Below, piece after piece: positions 12,583 to 19,643 of a DNA stretch of 25,325 bases. The notes beneath the pieces were generated by a model. That model saw only the letters and a list, made by a program, of their open reading frames with translations, did not search any database and was not told the origin of the DNA. How positions within the stretch are numbered: the stretch's first letter is position 1; each line of letters starts with the position of its first letter. The stretch comes from a virus, in IMG/VR virus record IMGVR_UViG_3300000117_000100, positions 8,717 to 34,041 of that record; one strand, 5' to 3'. The translations under genes and the position numbers were made by a program.

Positions 12583-13058
12583 AACCAAAAATAAAAAAAG
12601 GATATCGCAGGCCACGAGCAAAGCGGCCTCAAGATAAAGCACCCGTCCGTGGATATGATTCTAATTGGGAATATGAGTTACACTCAGGCATCCTAAACGA
12701 TTGGAAGATACATTCGGAGAAGGCGAGATATATTGTTGAGCATACTTACCATCCAGATTTTATTCGTGAAATAGACGGTAAGAAAATATATCTTGAGGCA
12801 AAGGGCCGCTTCTGGGATCACAACGAATACAACAAATATGTTTGGGTAGCCAAGGCTCTTCCAAAAGACATTGAGTTGGTATTCTTGTTTGCCGATCCCA
12901 ACGCCCCCATGCCACAGGCCAAGCGCAGAAAAGACGGCACAAAAAGAAACCACGCTGAGTGGGCCTCTTCTAAAGGATTTAGATGGTTTTCTGAAGATAG
13001 TATCCCAGAAGATTGGATAGATATTTCAAAGAGGGGGAGCATAGGTGATGATGAATGA
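12579..13058 (+). CDS. T7 endonuclease I-like Holliday junction resolvase
   Basis: The gene starts with TTG at 12579 (TTGA overlap); no ATG is available before the conserved region. The 159-residue protein aligns by eye along its length with T7 gp3. It has Glu31 (SNWEYEL), Asp60 (YHPDF) and Glu73-x-Lys75 (IYLEAKG), which correspond to T7 Glu20, Asp55, Glu65 and Lys67. The ending (GFRWFSEDSIPEDWI) parallels gp3 (IKFADKLIPAEWI). Activity: structure-specific cutting of four-way junctions and branched DNA before packaging, and breakdown of host DNA. An extra basic segment (QAKRRKDGTKRN, about 113-124) lies near the C-terminus. Confidence 0.92.
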   Translation: MKPKIKKGYRRPRAKRPQDKAPVRGYDSNWEYELHSGILNDWKIHSEKARYIVEHTYHPDFIREIDGKKIYLEAKGRFWDHNEYNKYVWVAKALPKDIELVFLFADPNAPMPQAKRRKDGTKRNHAEWASSKGFRWFSEDSIPEDWIDISKRGSIGDDE

Positions 13059-13206
13059 TCGCAAACGCGAGCGTTTAGAAAAGTTTAGTCGCCATAAAAG
13101 AAAAAAGTACGAAGAACGGCTTGACGAAAAGTACAAACCAATCAAGAAGCGAAACAAATATAAGCTAAACATAAATGACCTAAACGATATTGAAGAGTTG
13201 GAATGA
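13048..13206 (+). CDS. Highly charged small protein, 52 aa
   Basis: Tandem ATG codons at 13048 and 13051 follow GGGGGAG (13032-13038); the first is used here. The 52-residue product is almost entirely charged: a basic front (DRKRERLEKFSRHKRKKYEERL), a KKRNKYK centre and an acidic end (NDLNDIEELE). From memory, similar charged mini-proteins lie near this place in marine phage genomes. It overlaps endonuclease I by 11 nt and the DUF1289 gene by ATGA. Nucleic-acid or ribosome binding is possible but untested. Confidence 0.65.
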   Translation: MMNDRKRERLEKFSRHKRKKYEERLDEKYKPIKKRNKYKLNINDLNDIEELE

Positions 13207-13382
13207 AATCACCATGCACAAAAGTTTGTAAAATAGAAAACGAAGTTTGCATTGGGTGTGGTAGAAATCTAAACGAAATAAGTAACTGGTCTAAATACAC
13301 AACCGAAGAAAGGAGTAAGATCATTGGACGCCTATCAACAATACATACACAAAAGCCGATACGCCCGTTACCTTCCAAGTGA
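13203..13382 (+). CDS. DUF1289 Cys-rich protein
   Basis: An ATG at 13203, overlapping the previous stop, starts a 59-residue protein that fits DUF1289 closely. It reads SPCTKVCKIENEVCIGCGRN then EISNWSKYTTEERSKIIGRL; the family pattern is SPC.xVC, C.GC.R, EI..W, ER..I..RL. Cys5, Cys9, Cys16 and Cys19 probably bind a metal (zinc or iron-sulfur). The last 60 nt contain the RNR start in another frame (TTG at 13324), so the two genes are physically interlocked. DUF1289 is common in proteobacteria and has no proven role. Coupling to a class II RNR suggests, as inference only, a link to redox or cofactor handling. Confidence 0.85.
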   Translation: MKSPCTKVCKIENEVCIGCGRNLNEISNWSKYTTEERSKIIGRLSTIHTQKPIRPLPSK

Positions 13383-15183
13383 AGAGCGGAGAGAAACGTG
13401 GAAAGAAACGGTCACCCGCTATATTAAATACTGGGGCGATAAACTTAATGATGATGAGCGTGTGGAAATATTCCAAGCTATTCATAAGCTAGAGGTCATG
13501 CCATCTATGAGAGCTTTGATGACTGCCGGTGAAGCATTAGACCGCGACAATGTAGCAGGATTTAATTGTAGTTATCTTGCAATTGATAGTCCTCGTGCCT
13601 TTGACGAAATGATGTACGTACTTATGTGCGGTACAGGCGTTGGTTTCAGTGTCGAAGAGCAATATGTTTCTAAACTTCCAGAGATCGCAGAGGATTTCCA
13701 TGCCACAGATACAGTCATTCATGTGCCAGATTCAAAAATTGGATGGGCGAAATCGTTTAGGGAGTTGGTTTCGTTGCTGTATTCAGGTCAAATACCAGAA
13801 TGGGATACAACTAGAGTTCGACCTGCGGGTGCCTCGCTTAAAACTTTTGGAGGTCGTGCAAGCGGCCCAGAACCTCTTGTTGAACTCTTCAAATTTACAG
13901 TTAGATTATTTAAAGGAGCGGCTGGACGAAGACTTACGCCCCTTGAATGCCACGATCTTTGCTGTAAAATCGCTCAAATAGTTGTTGTAGGCGGGGTTAG
14001 GCGCTCTGCACTTATCAGCTTATCTGATCTTCAGGATGATGGTATCCGACAAGCAAAGCACGGTGCTTGGTACAACACAGAACCACAGCGTGGCCTTGCA
14101 AATAACAGTGCCTGCTATACTAGCAAGCCTTCCTTTAATTTATTTAATAACGAATGGAGTAGCTTACATGAATCACAAAGTGGAGAACGAGGAATATTCA
14201 GCCGTGCGGCTAGTAAAAAACAAGCTTCAAGAAACGGTAGACGAGATAGTGACAGAGATTTCGGAACGAACCCATGTAGTGAAATCATCCTTAGACCAAA
14301 TCAATTCTGCAACCTTTCAGAAGTTGTCGTCAGACCGGAAGATACAGCTAACGATCTTAGGAGAAAAGTACGAATTGCGGCTATCTTGGGTACTCTCCAA
14401 GCCACGCTCACGAACTTCCGCTACCTAAGAGGTATATGGAAAACTAATACAGAAGAAGAATCTTTGCTGGGCGTGAGTCTTACAGGGATTCTTGATAATC
14501 CTTTACTGACTCTTGAAAACGATGATCTTGATTTATTGCTTCAGGATCTGCGTGATGTGGCTGTAGAAACAAATAAAGAATGGGCAGAAAGATTAGGCAT
14601 TCCTCAGAGCGCGGCTATTACTTGCGTTAAGCCTAGCGGTACGGTATCACAACTGGTAGATTCGGCGTCAGGTATCCACGGACGCTATGCCCCTTATTAT
14701 ATTCGACGGGTTAGGGCTGATGTACGAGATCCACTGTGCAAGGTCTTAGAAGACGCTGGAGTGCCTTGTGAGATGGATAACTTCTCACCCAGTACTAAGG
14801 TATTCTCTTTCCCTAAGAAAGCTCCAGAGGACGCTGTGTTTGCTTCTGAGCAGTCTGGTATGGAGCAATTAGAGTTATGGGCAACATACCAAGAACACTG
14901 GTGTGAGCATAAGCCCAGCATTACTGTCTACTATCGTGACTCTGATTTTCTTGAGATTGGTAATTGGGTATACAATAACTTTGATACAGTCTCTGGTATT
15001 AGTTTCTTACCGTATGATGAACACACCTATGCTCAAGCCCCCTATGAGCAGATCACAGGAGATGAATATTCTGAAATGGTAAAAGACTTTCCAACAGAGT
15101 TTGATTGGAATCTTAATGAAGCTGATGATTTCACTGAAGGAGCGCAAACACTAGCCTGTGTAGGAGGTGCGTGTGAGCTATGA
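13324..15183 (+). CDS. Adenosylcobalamin-dependent (class II) ribonucleotide reductase
   Basis: The gene starts with TTG at 13324 after AGGAG (13311-13315). No ATG occurs before residue 59, and the first residues (YIHKSRYARYLPSEERRETW) are typical of the family N-terminus. The protein resembles the monomeric Lactobacillus leichmannii-type triphosphate reductase. It has Cys82 (FNCSY) and the active-site NPCSE (316-320, Cys318, Glu320). Cys329 lies in QFCNLSE, and the C-terminal shuttle pair is Cys612/Cys617 (CVGGAC). Reaction: NTP to dNTP by a thiyl radical made with coenzyme B12, recharged by thioredoxin. At 619 residues it is about 120 shorter than the Lactobacillus enzyme. It depends on host B12 and supplies dNTPs for the adjacent replication genes. 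Confidence 0.94.
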   Translation: MDAYQQYIHKSRYARYLPSEERRETWKETVTRYIKYWGDKLNDDERVEIFQAIHKLEVMPSMRALMTAGEALDRDNVAGFNCSYLAIDSPRAFDEMMYVLMCGTGVGFSVEEQYVSKLPEIAEDFHATDTVIHVPDSKIGWAKSFRELVSLLYSGQIPEWDTTRVRPAGASLKTFGGRASGPEPLVELFKFTVRLFKGAAGRRLTPLECHDLCCKIAQIVVVGGVRRSALISLSDLQDDGIRQAKHGAWYNTEPQRGLANNSACYTSKPSFNLFNNEWSSLHESQSGERGIFSRAASKKQASRNGRRDSDRDFGTNPCSEIILRPNQFCNLSEVVVRPEDTANDLRRKVRIAAILGTLQATLTNFRYLRGIWKTNTEEESLLGVSLTGILDNPLLTLENDDLDLLLQDLRDVAVETNKEWAERLGIPQSAAITCVKPSGTVSQLVDSASGIHGRYAPYYIRRVRADVRDPLCKVLEDAGVPCEMDNFSPSTKVFSFPKKAPEDAVFASEQSGMEQLELWATYQEHWCEHKPSITVYYRDSDFLEIGNWVYNNFDTVSGISFLPYDEHTYAQAPYEQITGDEYSEMVKDFPTEFDWNLNEADDFTEGAQTLACVGGACEL

Positions 15184-15385
15184 ACTAATAAATACACTAG
15201 AAGATTATTACCAAGCAAAAAAAAACAAACACGCCTTCGCAATAAAAGTAATACTAGATAATCCTAGAGGCTTTCACGATCACGATGCTATTTATGAGGC
15301 TGTGGAAGCCCAACTAAAACTCTTGGTCGAGTCTAATGATTATTTAGAAGGGCTTTCATATGTGCGAGAGTACGTAGAAGCGTAA
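15173..15385 (+). CDS. Conserved helical phage protein, 70 aa
   Basis: The GTG at 15173 is chosen because TAGGAGG (15161-15167) ends five bases before it; a GTG at 15167 falls inside that site. The 70-residue helical product begins MSYELINTLEDYYQAKKNKH and contains NPRGFHDHDAIYEAVEAQL. From memory, short proteins with this pattern (ALEDYY.A...KH...I..YL.NP.G...H) are frequent in marine phages without a known role. It overlaps the RNR end by 11 nt and the next gene by TAATG. Confidence 0.72.
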   Translation: MSYELINTLEDYYQAKKNKHAFAIKVILDNPRGFHDHDAIYEAVEAQLKLLVESNDYLEGLSYVREYVEA

Positions 15386-15606
15386 TGAAAGACGCAACAA
15401 TAATAGGGTTTCGGGTATTGATAGACTCAGAGGGCTTTTTAGTTACTGAGCAGACTGAACTGCCAGACGAACATATAGCCAAAGTCTTTCGGGAGGAAGA
15501 ATCTCAAGTATTAATTCGTGCGGCTATTAGAGCCTTTAAAGAAATTACTGGAGATGTACATTCTAAACTGGAGACAGAGATAGACGCTATCAACAGGGTT
15601 TGCTAA
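15385..15606 (+). CDS. Hypothetical phage protein, 73 aa
   Basis: The ATG at 15385 shares its A with the previous stop. The 73-residue product begins MKDATIIGFRVLIDSEGFLV and contains VLIRAAIRAFKEITGDVHSK. It is acidic, with two strands and then a helix. No family is recognised. It is the last gene of the + strand block, and its final 17 nt overlap the 3' end of the convergent - strand gene at 15590. Confidence 0.66.
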   Translation: MKDATIIGFRVLIDSEGFLVTEQTELPDEHIAKVFREEESQVLIRAAIRAFKEITGDVHSKLETEIDAINRVC

Positions 15607-15892
15607 CATCCATTGCGGATGAGATAAGCCCACCTGTATCAGCCCTATGGCGAGCAGTTTTCTTTGCAGTCTTTTTAGGTTGCTTAGAATGTTGCTTGCC
15701 TTTTTTTGTGTCTTCTCTTTTTTTTGCAGAGGTTGCGGCGTACTCTGAATCTGATAAAGAAGCAATAGCACTTGACGGCAGATAGCGTTCTCCTGTAGCA
15801 TCTGGCCCTTGAGTAGAAGGTTTTCCAGACTTAGTTCTCCACTTCTGCTTTGTCCAATCTTTTAAATCTTGTTGAGGTTTTTTAAGTGACAT
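15590..15892 (-). CDS. Conserved basic phage protein, 100 aa
   Basis: On the - strand an ATG at 15892 starts MSLKKPQQDLKDWTKQKW, then RTKSGKPSTQG and ATGERYLPSSAIASL, followed by a Lys-rich tail (KKREDTKKGKQHSKQPKK). From memory, the same series (LK.WT.Q.WRTKSGKPSTQG..ATGERYLP..AI) is found in many marine phages next to virion genes and is sometimes grouped with DUF5872-type proteins (unverified). The function is unknown; the basic tail suggests nucleic-acid contact. It is the last gene of the - strand block and meets the + strand block tail to tail with a 17-nt overlap. Its start codon shares bases with the + strand gene at 15891 (CATG). Confidence 0.78.
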   Translation of the reverse strand: MSLKKPQQDLKDWTKQKWRTKSGKPSTQGPDATGERYLPSSAIASLSDSEYAATSAKKREDTKKGKQHSKQPKKTAKKTARHRADTGGLISSAMDVSKPC

Positions 15893-16064
15893 GAGTACGT
15901 TGCCCTATGTAAATGACTTTTTTGATTGGTGCGTTTTAGCTATTGCATGGTTTGGTGACATAACCGGAATGGGCTATAACCTCGCCAATATTTTTCTTTT
16001 TGTTTTTCTTCAGCCCTTTCTTATTCTTCTGTTTTTTTACTTGTGGATCAAGAATAGAAAATAA
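15891..16064 (+). CDS. Small membrane protein on the + strand, 57 aa
   Basis: An ATG at 15891 opens a 57-codon frame: MSTLPYVNDFFDWCVLAIAWFG, then DITGMGYNLANIFLF and LQPFLILLFFYLWIKNRK. A short amphipathic front is followed by one or two hydrophobic segments (about 14-22 and 33-52) and a basic C-terminus. From memory, single-span phage proteins with G.ITGMGY..AN..LF followed by P...L.FFLW are common, which supports a real gene despite a weak ribosome site (GAGG about 14 nt away). It is isolated on the + strand between - strand genes. A lysis or membrane-effector role is possible; none is proven. Confidence 0.6.
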   Translation: MSTLPYVNDFFDWCVLAIAWFGDITGMGYNLANIFLFVFLQPFLILLFFYLWIKNRK

Positions 16065-16083
16065 ACTTATGTAGAATTTGGCC

Positions 16084-16317
16084 TTACGTGTAGCCACCGC
16101 CTGCTTCTTTGTATTGCTTGGCAAGCATCTGAGCTTTACGCGCAGACCACTGCCCCGGCTTACCACCTTTGCTACCCGCTTTAATCTTTTCAAATAGACG
16201 CTTACGCATCCCCGGCTTTGTGTAGTTGCCTGCTTCATTAACTCTACTCTTATTTTTCTTTTTAGCTTTACCGCCTTTCTTAAAGGGGTCACGGTCTAAA
16301 TCAAAAATACTTTGCAT
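16084..16317 (-). CDS. Conserved basic phage protein, 77 aa
   Basis: The start is the ATG at 16317, with GGAG eight bases upstream; the TTG at 16323 overlaps the preceding stop and is less likely. The 77-residue product begins MQSIFDLDRDPFKKGGK, continues NEAGNYTKPGMRKRLFEKIKAG and ends PGQWSARKAQMLAKQYKEAGGGY. From memory, the block AGNYTKP..RK.LF..IKAG.KGG..GQWSARKAQ is very widely conserved in phages and has no assigned function. It is strongly basic and helical, so a DNA-binding or packaging-related role is plausible. It repeats a motif found at the end of the gene just before it. Confidence 0.82.
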   Translation of the reverse strand: MQSIFDLDRDPFKKGGKAKKKNKSRVNEAGNYTKPGMRKRLFEKIKAGSKGGKPGQWSARKAQMLAKQYKEAGGGYT

Positions 16318-16346
16318 TGTCAACGCTCCATATCAAAGACAGACTT
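16291..16346 (-). repeat. SxFDxxR motif repeated across a stop-start junction
   Basis: The upstream protein ends in KSVFDMER at 16346-16323, immediately before its stop. The downstream protein begins with QSIFDLDR right after its start Met (16314-16291). The two octamers share S-[IV]-F-D-[LM]-[DE]-R, and each lies next to a KGGK element. This may be a short tandem duplication or two copies of a linear motif recognised by one partner. Confidence 0.6.
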
Positions 16347-16661
16347 GTATGCGACTTTACCACCTTTAGAATACTGATCTTTTCCTTTATCAGCTTGGGC
16401 TAAAGGATGTTTACGCTCCAGTTGATTTATATTCATTCCTTTACTTTTGCCGCCTCGCCCTCCTCTTGAGCCACTAGAAAGTGCTGGAGTATCTGGTGTT
16501 GTGGGCATAGGCCTGTTGGGGCCAAAGCTAGAGCCTTGATTTAAACTACGTATAAATTGACCAGTGGGGCTAATATCTGATATTACTCTAGCAACTTGCC
16601 CAAATACTTCTATCGGTCTAATTTTAGCTAGTGTACTTGCGTTTACTTTTTGTTTAGCCAT
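16320..16661 (-). CDS. Small virion-region protein, 113 aa
   Basis: The ATG at 16661 has CGGAGA just upstream on the - strand. The 113-residue product begins MAKQKVNASTLAKIRPIEVFG. A disordered Gly/Ser/Pro-rich centre follows (PTTPDTPALSSGSRGGRGGKSKG), and the end is SKGGKVAYKSVFDMER. The N-terminal half looks helical. No catalytic motif is seen. The flexible middle and terminal linear motif suggest a linker, scaffold or cargo-tether protein. Its position is next to the large virion genes. Confidence 0.68.
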   Translation of the reverse strand: MAKQKVNASTLAKIRPIEVFGQVARVISDISPTGQFIRSLNQGSSFGPNRPMPTTPDTPALSSGSRGGRGGKSKGMNINQLERKHPLAQADKGKDQYSKGGKVAYKSVFDMER

Positions 16662-16662
16662 C

Positions 16663-16929
16663 TTAATCTCCGGGCGGTAACGCCAATAATTTTTCGTTTG
16701 AAATTATCCAAGCCTTTGGAATCGCTATCTCTGCATCGCCCTGCACGGCCTTACCATCTTCAAGCAACACATGAGGACATATAATTATAAGGTCATCGTC
16801 CTCGTGGATTACCATACCGCAAGAAACTGCAACGGCGGCTGTAATCTGTTTGAGTTCATTGATATCCCTCCAGCCCATGTTTGAGCCTCCAGAGGCATCG
16901 TGCCATACAATCTTACTGAGCGTTACCAC
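16663..16929 (-). CDS. Conserved small phage protein, 88 aa
   Basis: The gene starts with GTG at 16929, overlapping the end of the 906-residue gene by 7 nt; AAGG lies just upstream. The product begins MVTLSKIVWHDASGGSNMGW and continues VSCGMVIHEDDDLIIICPH, then AEIAIPKAWIISNEKL. From memory, this W.DA..G..W, VSCG....ED...I.CP, IP..WI pattern recurs in phage genomes as a small beta-barrel-like protein of unknown role. The next + strand Met would remove the conserved WHDA segment, so the GTG start is preferred. Confidence 0.72.
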   Translation of the reverse strand: MVTLSKIVWHDASGGSNMGWRDINELKQITAAVAVSCGMVIHEDDDLIIICPHVLLEDGKAVQGDAEIAIPKAWIISNEKLLALPPGD

Positions 16930-19643
16930 TTGACCTTATCAGCCCAATAAGCCGCAGACATATTTCCACGCTTGATGTTTTTTCTGTGACGGGCTTTGAA
17001 GCTCTTGCGCTTGGCCTTCATGCGCTTAGATTCACCAGCCTTGGGTTTACCCGCAGTCTTAGCGCCTTGCTCACCAAAGCGTATAATCTTTTCTTTACCG
17101 TCTTTGCAGGCTTTGACAACATGAGACTTCTTAGGATGGCTAGGTGTTCGCTTAGGCTTGTTGCACTTCATCTTTTTCTTGTCGATCTTACCGCCTTTAG
17201 CGCGTCCTTCACGCAAACCAAACTGTTCTGTGGTTCCCAACAGTATCTTACTTTTAAATTCTCTGCCGGGAAGCTTACCCGCCAGATATCTTGCGCCACT
17301 ATAAACATCTTTTACTTTATCAAGTGGGATCTCTGAAAAGTCATAAATATCTGTTGCAAAAACCTTTCCGTCTTCTACTATTATCTGTGCGCCACCAACA
17401 GAAAATGCGGCTTCCTCTGTGGGATTTAGTTGCCCCATCGCCGCCCTACGAATAAAGCTGTCTTTAGCACGTTGCTTTGGACTAGAAGCTTGACCTCGTA
17501 CATTCGCACCCCTATAATCTTTGTATTCAATATTCATTCTGCCAGAAGATAAGGCGTTCTTTGCGGCTTTTTTTAGTTCACTTACAACTTTAGTGTCGTA
17601 ATCTTTTTCAGTCTTATCGCTTGCAAAAGGATTTAAATAACTGGCAATATTAGACACCACCTGATTTTTTTCTACGGGCGGCTCAAAGCGTATTGATTGT
17701 CCTACGGCTATTCTATTAGGATCTTTTATGTCGTTAAACTTTTGAAGATCATTAATACTGACCCCCGTTTCCCTAGAGATTTTTTCAAGGGTGTCTCCAC
17801 GCTGTATAACACGGCTAGTTGGCCTTTGTACTTCATCTTGGTCACTCATAAGCCTTGAAAAGAAACCAATGACACCACCTTCTGCCGCACCAAAACGCTT
17901 ATCATTAGGATCAAAACGTCTTGCGCTGACAGCCTTCCATTGCTCTGGCTTAAAAAGAATGTAAGAATAATTATCTACGTCTGTAGTAAAAGATGGCTCG
18001 ACTTGATTTACATATTGAATGCTGTCAAAGCCATAGCTTTCTACAAATTTTCTAAACTCTTGATGTAGCCCTGCAATTTCCATTGACAGTGCTTGAGACT
18101 TTTCAAATTGTGGAATGCTAGAAACTTCTATATCTCTAGATTCTCTAGAAAGCATTTGTGCTTTTTCATTTAATTTTTTAAACGGTATAGATTTTGATAA
18201 GCTTTCTCTGGTAGTATTTAACTGAACAGCCATTGCATCAAGAAACATATCAATGCCGCCATTATCCCAAATAGATTCTTCTAAAAGATCACCAGCATTA
18301 AATAAAGTTTCAATTTTCCAAACGCCATCATTACCAATCTTCAAAGGGTTTTTAACATTTACATAACCCTTTTGTATTGTAGCGGGACGAACATTGCTAC
18401 CATAAACATTGTCTCCCCAGCCACGCATCTGACCAAGTAATTTAGCAACGGCCTTTACTTCGTGTTCTAAAAGAAGTTTATCTCTAGTCGTGTTACCTTT
18501 TTCCATTCCTAAATATTGAGTAGCAACCGCCTCTACAATTTCTTCCCACCCTGTTAGGGGTTGTTTGCCCCTTGACCTAAACATTACGTTATCCTTTGCG
18601 TCTTTATGTACATAGTCATCTGTCGATGGTACAAAATCATCAAGCTGGCCTGTTTCTGCAATACTGAGTTTGGTGTAGGCTTTTAAATCGTTAGGGTCTA
18701 ATTCCAAGTCTCGTAGAAAATCATCTAGATAAGAATTTACTTGCAAAGTTAAGTCGTAAATTTTATTAAAGTCTTCTGGTTTTATATACAAACCGGCCCT
18801 TTCAAAAGTTTCTCCAAGCTTGTTTCCTTCAATGCCCATTGAAAACAAAGCCATGTGCTTACCAAATTCATTATCATCTACTAGCGATTTTAATCCAAAA
18901 TAATTTGCTTGGCCTAGTGTACCAACGTGTGGCCCTATTTCATTTGTCATCCAGAAACGGGCGTCCCATTCTGTATCTTGAAGCGAACTTACGCCGCGAT
19001 ATTGAGGACGTTTTTCAACGCTATCAGCTAAGAAATCTTCTAGTGCCTTCTCTCTGTTTTCTAACTGTGCAGGAAGTTTTTTCATTTGCGTAGATAAATC
19101 ATCAAAATCTGGCATAGACTCACGCAAGTTTTTATACTCAGGCATTCCTTTTAGAGTAGCGATAGTTCTAGTTAAAACTTTTTCTCTGCCTGCCTCTGAT
19201 AGTAAGCGATTATTTTCAGCCTTACTAAGTCGAGCAGATAAATAATTATATAAAGATCTATCAACTTCGGGATCAAAATCTTCTGCTTCATCTGCTGGAT
19301 TAAACTGGCTTTTGTATACATTGTATGTAGAGCCTTGTAAATCAGCGTCTACCATTTTTGAGATTGAATCGGCAATTTTATAGTCAGGATCTTTATCCAA
19401 AATTATGTCTTCTAATTCAGGATCTCTGACATAACCATCTTTAGAATAAAGTTTTGCATATTTTTCAACATACTCTTCTAAGTCAACGTCATCAACATCT
19501 ACATCAGGATTTAAATATAAATCAGCCTCCAGCTTTTCTGCTGTAGATTTTATTTTGTCAGCAACTTTGGCTTCATCAAATAAATTATCTGCACCAGCTA
19601 CAATGCCCCTTGTAATTATTTTTGTAAGTGCGCCTATCGCCAT
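16923..19643 (-). CDS. Virion ADP-ribosyltransferase-like/LysM protein, 906 aa
   Basis: Domain order as seen: a helical, acidic N-terminal region (1-220). An ADP-ribosyltransferase-like part follows, with an HVGT motif at 239-242, YVNVKNPL at 427-434, YGFDSIQY at 537-544 and YSYILFKPEQ near 555-570. A LysM domain lies at about 611-655 (VIQRGDTLEKISRETGVSI and IAVGQSIRF). Last comes a very basic C-terminal block at about 824-906, from KMKCNKPKRTPSHPKKSH to AAYWADKVKW. Known: the HxGT plus KNPL plus SYI-F-PEQ arrangement marks ART domains of phage polyvalent and MuF-type proteins; LysM binds peptidoglycan. Inference: an ejected virion protein that passes the cell wall and modifies a host target early. 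It overlaps its neighbours by 1-7 nt. Confidence 0.78.
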   Translation of the reverse strand: MAIGALTKIITRGIVAGADNLFDEAKVADKIKSTAEKLEADLYLNPDVDVDDVDLEEYVEKYAKLYSKDGYVRDPELEDIILDKDPDYKIADSISKMVDADLQGSTYNVYKSQFNPADEAEDFDPEVDRSLYNYLSARLSKAENNRLLSEAGREKVLTRTIATLKGMPEYKNLRESMPDFDDLSTQMKKLPAQLENREKALEDFLADSVEKRPQYRGVSSLQDTEWDARFWMTNEIGPHVGTLGQANYFGLKSLVDDNEFGKHMALFSMGIEGNKLGETFERAGLYIKPEDFNKIYDLTLQVNSYLDDFLRDLELDPNDLKAYTKLSIAETGQLDDFVPSTDDYVHKDAKDNVMFRSRGKQPLTGWEEIVEAVATQYLGMEKGNTTRDKLLLEHEVKAVAKLLGQMRGWGDNVYGSNVRPATIQKGYVNVKNPLKIGNDGVWKIETLFNAGDLLEESIWDNGGIDMFLDAMAVQLNTTRESLSKSIPFKKLNEKAQMLSRESRDIEVSSIPQFEKSQALSMEIAGLHQEFRKFVESYGFDSIQYVNQVEPSFTTDVDNYSYILFKPEQWKAVSARRFDPNDKRFGAAEGGVIGFFSRLMSDQDEVQRPTSRVIQRGDTLEKISRETGVSINDLQKFNDIKDPNRIAVGQSIRFEPPVEKNQVVSNIASYLNPFASDKTEKDYDTKVVSELKKAAKNALSSGRMNIEYKDYRGANVRGQASSPKQRAKDSFIRRAAMGQLNPTEEAAFSVGGAQIIVEDGKVFATDIYDFSEIPLDKVKDVYSGARYLAGKLPGREFKSKILLGTTEQFGLREGRAKGGKIDKKKMKCNKPKRTPSHPKKSHVVKACKDGKEKIIRFGEQGAKTAGKPKAGESKRMKAKRKSFKARHRKNIKRGNMSAAYWADKVKW

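Noticed and set aside
13207-13323. Cobalamin riboswitch ahead of the B12-dependent RNR
   Set aside because: There is no non-coding leader: the region codes for the DUF1289 protein, and no B12-box-like sequence was seen.
14036-14428. 130-codon alternative-frame ORF inside the RNR gene
   Set aside because: The RNR frame here encodes conserved residues including NPCSE; the other frame has no convincing ribosome site and no recognisable domain.
15936-16292. 118-codon - strand ORF rich in Lys and Arg
   Set aside because: It overlaps the well-supported 16084-16317 gene in another frame and is antisense to the 15891 membrane gene; its basic content reflects T-rich codons of the other strand.
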